From the NCBI GenBank assembly GCA_026018925.1, contig JAKSZU010000009.1, positions 35,572,082-35,636,081 on the forward strand: a stretch of DNA of 64,000 nucleotides. The letters are read 5' to 3'. The notes under the pieces were generated by a model, which saw nothing but the letters and a program-made list of their open reading frames with translations, was not told the DNA's origin and searched no databases. The DNA comes from Tupaia tana. Taxonomy: Eukaryota > Chordata > Mammalia > Scandentia > Tupaiidae. Below are positions 57,160 to 64,000 of the stretch, piece after piece (position 1 is the first letter of the stretch; each line of letters opens with the position of its first letter). Both the position numbers and the translations under genes were made by a program.

Positions 57160-57250
57160 TAGTAGAAACTAGAATATATTTTCCTGGATTCTACCCCAGA
57201 TGTACTGGATCTGAATCTTGGCAGGAAAGGGGGTTGAAAATCTGTGACTG
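56840..57250 (+). mobile_element. MER5-like hAT element split by a SINE
   Basis: gatcagtgattggtaaactt, gtcagaatcacttgggaaga before the SINE and ctaccccagatgtactggat, ctgaatcttggcaggaaagg after it are the two parts of a MER5-type element. Confidence 0.65.
56911..57172 (+). mobile_element. Long-form SINE, old, with 18-bp target duplication
   Basis: aatatattttcctggatt at 56893-56910 and 57173-57190. (CA)n at 57119-57157 grew at the GCACGCGCC site near the 3' end. Confidence 0.92.
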
Positions 57251-57408
57251 GAGCATAGGTTGCAGAAAGGGAAGTGAGGGGAGTATGTTCAAGGTTGGAT
57301 TCAACTCCTAGTTCAGGAGCAAAATACTTCCAAACTATGTAGTCCTCAAATGTTTAAACCAAAGGAGACTGGAGAGGTTATTGTAAAATGAATTAAGAAG
57401 AAGATCTC

Positions 57409-57680
57409 GGGGGAACCAGCAGTTAGCATAATGGCTATGTCACTGGACTCCCACGTAGTCGACCGCGGTTTGCATCCCGGACCCGGTGGCTTAAAAAAAT
57501 CACGCCGGGTGCGTGTGCGTGCGTGCCCAACATCCCGAGAGGAGAATGGAGGAGAAGGGATTGTGGCGTGACCATCCCCCCTGGGGGGTGATTTCTCGCT
57601 TTCTGTCTCTATGTCTCTCTCTGCCTGTCTGGCGAGCACACGCACCCTATAGCAAAAACCTCTCAAAAAAAAAAAAAAAA
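57409..57680 (+). mobile_element. Long-form SINE, young, with target duplication
   Basis: aagaagatctc at 57398-57408 and 57681-57691. GTTTGCATCC B box; linker carries extra A (TTAAAAAAATC); palindrome catcccccctggggggtgat intact. Confidence 0.93.
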
Positions 57681-57691
57681 AAGAAGATCTC

Positions 57692-58535
57692 AGGCAAACA
57701 GTCATGGTTTTTCTATGAGCAAAATAGCTTCAGCAAAACTAGATTTCTAGCTTCAGTGTCAGCTCAGACCTGACAGAGAGGCAAAAGTAGTTGTATTTTA
57801 CATTATAGAAAAATGTATTTAATGAGAGTTATAGGTGGTGTGATTTTTTAGAGTACAAGAGGGACTGGCATGCCCCAGATCTTCCCTTTTTTATCAGTTT
57901 CTGAAATTTCATCTTGAAAGCATATAATTAGATTTAATTTAAGGCTTCTATTTCTATACAATTAATCAGTAAATCTGAGCACATATTTTAATATATGGTA
58001 AAGGGGAAGTAAAGGCATTTCTTCTTTTAAAGACTATGTCTCTTTTTTTGGTACAAATTGCTATGTGAAGATATTCTGGGAAGTTTATTTTGGGAGATAA
58101 GATACATAAGCAATTAGCTCTGCTTACTGAGGTCAAGGGAGTGAAAACCTCAAATTAGGGTTAAAATAAGATATCAGCCAACTCTCAATTATCTGAGAAT
58201 TAATTGACTGACTTGGGCTAGATAAGAGACCTAGCAATGATCACCACCCGGAGGAGCTGACTTACTAGGTACTCTCTGATCACCAGCCCATTTCTTGCCC
58301 TCTTCCTCCAGGCTGAGTAAGTAGGCTCACGAAACTAGAAGCAGGAGAAATGAGAAAAAGGGAAAACTACATAAGCCCAGAAAATGACAAACAGCATTAT
58401 ATTTGATAAACTCTAGTAGGGGTAAGAAGTAAAATGTTGTGAAAAGAATAAAAAACATAAGCTGTGATGGGAATTTGAAGGAATTCTTCTCAGCAGAGAG
58501 AGTCGAACCAGACCTCATAAAATAAATGGTATAAG
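57692..58535. other. No recognised feature
   Basis: Unique-looking DNA. Confidence 0.4.
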
Positions 58536-58539
58536 AACT

Positions 58540-58870
58540 AGACCTGAAAGGGGAATATAAATGAGCATTTGGAGATATTAGAGGGAGTGGAAAACTTATG
58601 AAGTGAGAATAATGTGATTCCAAAGACATGGGTATGGGAAAATCACAGTGTGTATTTCAAGTGATCTGTATATTCTAACTAGAATTTGATGTTGTGAATG
58701 AAAGAGAAGGATGTAGGAGATAAAGACTGAAGTAATATAATAGTTTCAGGCTAGATTGTGGTTTCTAGTGAGTTCTTGAGGTAAAATATAGACGTTGAGC
58801 TTGGTTTTGAAGTCAGTAGAGAGCTTGTAAGACTATTTGAACAGGGAAATGACATGATTTCACCAGCAAT
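58540..58870. mobile_element. Possible ancient L2-class repeat
   Basis: ctagacctgaaaggggaata, tgagcttggttttgaagtc and acagggaaatgacatgattt resemble the repeat suspected at 29330 and 32188. Confidence 0.4.
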
Positions 58871-58888
58871 AGTTTATAGATGAAAACA

Positions 58889-58891
<3 letters not shown>

Positions 58892-58947
<56 letters not shown>
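58892..58947. repeat. (GA)n microsatellite
   Basis: 56 bp of GA dinucleotides. Confidence 0.96.
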
Positions 58948-58951
<4 letters not shown>

Positions 58952-59694
58952 TTACAAAGAGAACAACTAGAAATATGAAGTTATACTTGCCTGATGGAGA
59001 TGGGGAGAGGAATGTGAAGTATGCTATTCTGGCCTTAGTGCCCTGAATTGTAAAGTTGTTTTTCAACCTACCTACCATTCTCTTCTGATTATATAATTTT
59101 TTTTCACTTGACTATTTTCCCTGATGGTACTCTCATATTGGTACATTTAATAGGGAGATGGAATCAATACTGCAACCCCTCAAAATGTACCATTTCATAT
59201 CTAGAGGATTTCACACATCTCTTCTACATTCTTCATATTTAGGCTTTCTGAGATTTACCACCACAGAAGTGTATCAATGTTTGACAAGGAGCTAAAAGAT
59301 AGGACTGCAGTGATATTGAGAAGTGGCTTGTTAAGTTTTTGTGTCATAATGAGAGGATTCCGTGAAACCGACTCACCACGAAAATTTCACTTTCTCTCCT
59401 GTGCCTATCATGATGGAAGCAGAACAGGGCGGTTACAGAATATCAAGGGACTCTTTATTTCCTTAAACTACCCAAGTCCTTCTGAAGGAAACCTCATAGA
59501 CAAATGAGCATGCCTGAAAATATTTGTGCAAGGTCTACTCTCAGGAAAATCATTGTTATTGTGTTCTTTATAGAAAAATTGCCAAGTAATTTTTGGCAGA
59601 ATTCTTTTCTCCTCTATATGTGCATCTAGATCAGCTGTATGATTTGATTTTTCTATAAAAAGGGGATAGTAAACCATTTTCTCTGTGAAGTAAA
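58948..59694. other. No recognised feature
   Basis: Unique-looking. The open frame at 59277-59507 has no recognised family. Confidence 0.4.
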
Positions 59695-59873
59695 GTCAAA
59701 GAGACCTTGTATATACCTGTTAGAATGATAAAAATAAACCAAACAAAATGTGACAATACCAATTGCTGGCAAGGATTCAGAGCAACACAGACTACAAAAT
59801 GAGGCAGTCACTTTGTAAGATAGTTTGGATATTTCTTACATAGACAACAGCCCAGCAATCATGCTCCCAGATA

Positions 59874-59951
59874 TTGGGTTGTCTGAAAAGTCACACCACC
59901 ATTTTTGTATAGAAAAACATAGAAAAATATGTCATGACTTTCTCGACAACC
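59874..59951 (+). mobile_element. Intact mariner-type MITE
   Basis: 78 bp with inverted ends TTGGGTTGTCTGAAAAGTC and GACTTTCTCGACAACC and TA on both sides (59872-59873, 59952-59953), the mariner target signature. No coding capacity. Confidence 0.9.
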
Positions 59952-60770
59952 TAAGGTTTACTCAATTGATTTGAAAATGTATGTCTACATAAAACCTATT
60001 GCAAATGTTTATAGCAGATTTACTCATAATTGCGAAAAACTGGGAATAGCTAAGATATCTTTTGCTAGGCAAATGGTTAAACAAACTAAGTACATTTACA
60101 CAGTGGAATACTATTCAGAAAAAAAGAGAGAGAAAAAAAAAGAAATTAAAAAAAATGAACTCTCAAATACAAGAGGCATAGATGATTCTTAAATGCGTAT
60201 TTTTAAAAGCAATATGAAAATGCTACATAATTTCATTTATATGACATTTTGGAAAAGACAAAACTATAGAGACAGTGAAAAGATCAGTAATTGCCAAAGA
60301 TTTGGTGCAGGGGAAGGTGTGAAGTAAGTGAAGCAGAGGAAATATTTTTTAGGACAGTAAAACTATTCCATAACGCAGTAATAGTGGATACATGACATTA
60401 TGCATTTGTCAAAACCCATAAAACTTTATGGCACAGAGAATGAACATTATTATATTAAAATGTTTACAAAGTTATGTAAGAAGTCAGGGGATCCCAGGAT
60501 GAAGTACAGAATGCGACACAGGGATCCAACTGTATTACAAATGTATGAAATAACCTCACTGAAAGGGTGGAGAAATAAGATGCCAACCTAAAAAACTTTG
60601 GGAATGAGTGAATTCTATGAGAATAAAGTTAAAAGGAATGGTACAAAAGCTCTGTACTCCATGGGTTAAAGTAATTTCCCATGGAGGTACTGGTTAACAG
60701 TTTTGAAACCAGTATACATATATACTGAAAATGACCAATTAAGTAAGAAGACAGCAGATGGTGGGAGCCA

Positions 60771-60969
60771 GGTTTATTTTTAAAAAAGCATATTTATTTA
60801 ATTTTATTTTTCAATATTATTATTATTTTAATTTGTTACAGAGCATGTATGCTCACAGCGGGGGTGGGGGGATGAGGGGAGAGAGAGAAAGACACCAGAT
60901 TTGGGACTTGAACTGTGGTCAGCCATGTGGGAGTTCAACACCTTAACCATCATGCCACCTGCTGGCCCT
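60771..60969 (-). mobile_element. Short-form SINE
   Basis: Minus-strand: AT-rich tail side, gagcatgtatgctcacagcg, a short G/GA tract, head gggacttgaactgtggtcag ... cacctgctggccc. agccaggttt and agtcaggttt flank it. Confidence 0.83.
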
Positions 60970-61129
60970 GAGTCAGGTTTCTTGCTGTTCGGGTCAAAGG
61001 TTACAGATATGCAAAGGGCAGGTGGTAGAATTATCTATAGGGTAACATTACAGTTGGAGGTATAAGTATAAACTCATGTTCACCTTGATATAGGTAAAGA
61101 TATATATGTGTGGAACTATTTACATTTAT

Positions 61130-61177
61130 ATATATACACACACATATATGGGTGTGTGTGTGTGTATACACACACAT
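61130..61177. repeat. Palindromic TA/CA/TG microsatellite
   Basis: tatatacacacacatatatg is followed by ggtgtgtgtgtgtgtataca and cacacacatc, giving opposed CA and TG arms. Confidence 0.85.
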
Positions 61178-61669
61178 CTTTCCTTTTTCAGTCAAAAGAC
61201 CCTAAAATAAATGATATCCCAGTAGTAACAAGTACACCTAACGTACAGATCTTTTTTTATAATACCATCTTTCCAAAACAACAAACCAGGGATTGTTGGA
61301 TAAATGGCTCATTCTAGGACTGCAGCAGGAAATCTACATTACTAGCACATCTTCTAATTCCAGAAGGTAAGACAGTTCTCAGACAAAAGAAAGCAAAACA
61401 ACAAAAACACAATGATGAGAGTATGTCAGACGTAGGGAAGTCAACTGAAAGAACTCTCAATGGTCAAAGCTAGAGGAATTTGAACAACAAAATAATTTTG
61501 TATTAGATTATGACATAAGTAATAAAAATACCCATGAGCCCATACTGATATAAATAAATGATTGACTAAACAAATAAATGGAGGAAGGGCCAAGCCATGA
61601 CCCAGAAGTAAAAAGCAGTCCTCTGGGAAACAGACCCATGTAGAAAGTTACCAGTTGGTATCCAGAGAC

Positions 61670-61808
61670 CTTAGTATGTCAGGTGCTTGTGTGCCTATGA
61701 TCCAAAGGTGGCTGAAGTTGGGGGTGAATTGTAGTGTCAAGATTCTGTTGGAGGTGCCATCTCTCTCTTTCTCTCTCATGCAAAAATCTTTTTTTAATAA
61801 AAGAAAGA
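61670..61808 (+). mobile_element. Second-family SINE fragment
   Basis: ggtggctgaagttgggggtg, tgtagtgtcaagattctgtt, ctctctctttctctctcatg and AATAAAA agree with the body and tail of the second family; the tRNA head is missing. Confidence 0.55.
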
Positions 61809-62104
61809 AATGGAGAAGACTAAATATCCCTTGCAGAAGTGTTCCAAATTATTTATGTAGATACTCTGCTCTCAAGGAGATGGAGCCTAGTTGAGGCTGT
61901 GCATAGTGACTTCTTTCCTAAGAGTATGGAAATAGGCAAAAGTAGTGACTTTATAATGCAGAAACCCAATACTACCTCAGCAATGGAATCAGGCCATGTT
62001 GACAGCATATACCCTCAGTAAGATATATTTAGTATGGCACTCTACCTCTGTGATCATGCTACCAAAAACCCATATCAGTTTAATTATTAGAGAGCATCGA
62101 ACAA

Positions 62105-62455
62105 GGACCAACATATGACGTAATGGTTACTTGCTGGACTCCCACGTAGTAGACTGTGGTTCGAGTCCCAGATCTAGCAGTTTAAAACTCACGCCGTGTG
62201 ACTGCATGCTTGTTCATACATGCCCAAAATCCTGAGAGGAGAATGGAGGAGAAGAGATTGCTATGTGGCCATACCCCATGGGGGGTGATTTCTCATTTTC
62301 TGTCTCTCTGTCTCTCCGACAAGTGCACATGCCCTATAGCAAAAATCTCTTTTAAAAAATAGAAGAAGAAGAAGAAGAAGAAGAAGAAGAAGAAAGGAAA
62401 AAGAAGAAAAGAAAAAGAAAAAGAAAAAGAAAAAGGAAAAGAAAAAGAAAAAGAA
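62105..62455 (+). mobile_element. Long-form SINE with (GAA)n/(AAAAG)n tail
   Basis: Head aaggaccaacatatgacgta, B box ggttcgagtcc, palindrome taccccatggggggtgattt, end gccctatagcaaaaatctct, then about 110 bp of AAG/AAAAG repeats grown from the poly(A) tail. Confidence 0.88.
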
Positions 62456-62873
62456 AACAAACCCCAATTATGGAACATTCTACAAAATACCTGTGTCAAG
62501 GTCTTCAAAAACAGGAACAGAAAAGGTTGTGTAACTGTCACAGCCATGAAAGCCTAAGTAAACATGACAACTAAATATAAAATGATATCTTGATGGGGTC
62601 CTAGAACAGGAAAAATAGCACTAAGAAGATGTGAGAAAATCTCAATAAAGTATTAACTTTAGTTAATAATGTATCAATATTGGCTCTTTAATTGTGGCAT
62701 ATGTTTTATGGAATATAAGATGTTAAAATAAGAGAAATGAGTATGAGGTATACAGAAATTGTGTACTATTCCCTAATAATTCTGTAGACTTAAAACTGTT
62801 CTAAAATAAGTTTATTTGAAAAAAAGAGACTAATTGAAGCACAGTTTGAGTTTATTAAAATCAATCTGTTCTT

Positions 62874-63109
62874 GAGGTCAGCAGGTGGTTAAGATGCTGG
62901 ACTCCCACATGGCTAACCACAGTTCGAGCCCTGGACCCTGAGGCTCAAAAAGCATGCTGGACATGTGTGCAGACATAGCCCAAATCCTGAGGGGAAAATG
63001 GGAGAGAAGGGGATGCAGCATGACTATCCCCCTAAGAGGGTGATTTCTCACTTTCCCTCTCTGTCTCTCTCCACCAAGTGCATGAACCCTATGACAAAAT
63101 CTAAAAAAA
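62874..63109 (+). mobile_element. Long-form SINE, old, with target duplication
   Basis: atcaatctgttctt and atctatctgttctt (about 62860-62873 and 63111-63124) flank it. Head gaggtcagcaggtggttaag; B box cagttcgagcc; palindrome worn to ccccctaagagggtg. Confidence 0.87.
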
Positions 63110-63124
63110 AATCTATCTGTTCTT

Positions 63125-63554
63125 AGTTATTAATAACATGTTTAACTAAGGCTGGGAATTGTCGACTTTTGCACTCTACCTTTCTTTTTAGACACTTTTA
63201 ATAGTAAATATTTTCTTAATGTCTTTTTAGGCTATTTAGGGAGGGTGTGCTGAGATAGGAATAAAAAATGCTCTGCTGTGAATATATGCCTCATCGCTCC
63301 AAGAAATCCACCCTTAGAGCATGATTATAACTTCTGTTTGATGCTTGGATTTAGCCTGGTCTAGAAAACTAAGCCACAAAAACTGAATATTGAAAAAGAA
63401 GATGTCAGAGGACACCCGTAGTTTCGGTTTTCTGTAAACATTAGTCATTCTGAGGTCAGTGTCACATCTTATTCCATTGTTGAGCACTGCACTCCATCAT
63501 TTTAAGAGAGCCATCAAATGATGAACTGGTAAACTTAGATAAATTCTCATACCA
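63125..63554. other. No recognised feature
   Basis: Unique-looking DNA. Confidence 0.4.
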
Positions 63555-63780
63555 TGAGGCCAGCTTTGATGTCACAGCAGTAGCACGATGCTCTGAGATG
63601 CCAAAACCACATGGGAAGATCCCAAAGTCTTCCCATACATGCCAGGCATGCATGTACATGCTTGTGGTCCTGACTGACTGAGGCTTGGACTGAATTGCTT
63701 CATGATGAGCCTATTGCAGGTGCCTGTATCTCTCTATCTCAGTCTCTCTAGCTCCTGTGGAAGAACTATATGAACAAACT
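63555..63780 (+). mobile_element. Possible second-family SINE
   Basis: gaggccagctttgatgtcac, gcagtagcacgatgctctga, ctgaggcttggactgaattg and gtatctctctatctcagtct are in the order expected for a worn second-family copy (head, body, CT-rich end). Confidence 0.4.
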
Positions 63781-64000
63781 TTAAAAATCTCGGGAAAATG
63801 TTTTCTGGCTTCTTGAAAGGATGATGATAGAAAAGCCATCTGTGCATATTAAAGTCACTTGCTCTCTGAAATCTCACTGAACAACAAAATGCTCTAGCTT
63901 TTGTGAAGATACCAATCTCCTTTCCTGCACAGGTTCCATAGAGCATGGAATGCGGCAGACTTTGTCAAAGAAGTTGATGTCTCAGCTAGAGTAAGACATA
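63781..64000. other. No recognised feature
   Basis: Unique-looking DNA to the end of the window. Confidence 0.4.

Larger units (their letters stand above)
59695..62870 (+). mobile_element. Old L1 with long 3' UTR, interrupted
   Basis: ORF2 C-terminal remnants (cacagtggaatactattcag near 60100) lead into a long L1M-type 3' UTR: tttatatgacattttggaaa, ggatacatgacattatgcat, aggggatcccaggatgaagt, agagtatggaaataggcaaa, then ataatgtatcaatattggct and taaaactgttctaaaataag. Insertions: MITE at 59874, short SINE at 60771, second-family piece at 61670, long SINE at 62105. Confidence 0.78.

Noticed and set aside
59277..59507. 76-residue open frame with ordinary amino-acid composition
   Set aside because: I do not recognise a family; flanks show no exon signals. 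Left as chance.
62261..62547. Phenylalanine-rich frames
   Set aside because: Translations of the (AAG/AAAAG)n tail of a SINE.

Overview
The window is intergenic DNA from a placental mammal. It is AT-rich and dense in transposons. I find no supportable protein-coding gene, rRNA, functional tRNA gene, CRISPR array or operon-like structure. Every open frame that resembles a known protein is a broken piece of LINE-1 (L1) ORF1 or ORF2; the other open frames are chance readings through SINEs, microsatellites or unique DNA. ERVL-MaLR LTRs (MLT1-like), MIR, L2, MER5-like hAT elements and L1 remnants of several ages place the sequence in a eutherian. No 7SL-derived SINE (Alu, B1, or the 7SL part of tree-shrew SINEs) is visible, which argues against primates, rodents and tree shrews. 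The dominant SINE is tRNA-derived and I cannot match it to any family whose sequence I know (CAN, ERE, VES, rabbit C, AfroSINE, shrew and hedgehog types). I therefore do not name the species.

Layout. 1-2150: antisense L1 ORF2 remnant with three SINEs. 2150-6900: mostly unique DNA with a tandem duplication, an L2 end and microsatellites. 6900-8800: antisense L1 tail, then two antisense MaLR LTRs. 8589-8864 and 10539-10772 are a diverged duplicate pair. 9870-13000: rearranged L1 pieces and an L1 3' end. 13-24 kb: MIRs, two SINE families, a second local duplicate pair (16338-16490 and 18094-18248), a MaLR and a hAT element. 24-38 kb: L2-like remnants and many SINEs with clean target-site duplications. 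38.4-45.4 kb: a near full-length L1 (5' UTR with monomer repeats, broken ORF1 and ORF2, 3' UTR) inserted into an MLT1 LTR, with a 13-bp target duplication, a young SINE inside it, and an internal inverted duplication of about 300 bp. 45.5-46.6 kb: an older L1 3' UTR carrying a mariner-type MITE into which two SINEs landed at the same spot. 47-59 kb: more SINEs, MIRs, an AT-rich tract and a MER5-like element. 59.7-62.9 kb: one long old L1 3' region interrupted by a second MITE and several SINEs. 63.1-64 kb: mostly unrecognised.

There is no gene system working together here; the biology is retrotransposition history. The long SINE has poly(A) tails and was presumably mobilised by L1. Many copies retain 13-18 bp target-site duplications and near-consensus bodies, so it was active recently. 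Two subfamilies can be told apart by linked differences in the B box and the adjacent linker. The most unusual single structure is the inverted duplication inside the L1. I found no convincing previously undescribed functional system beyond these transposon observations.
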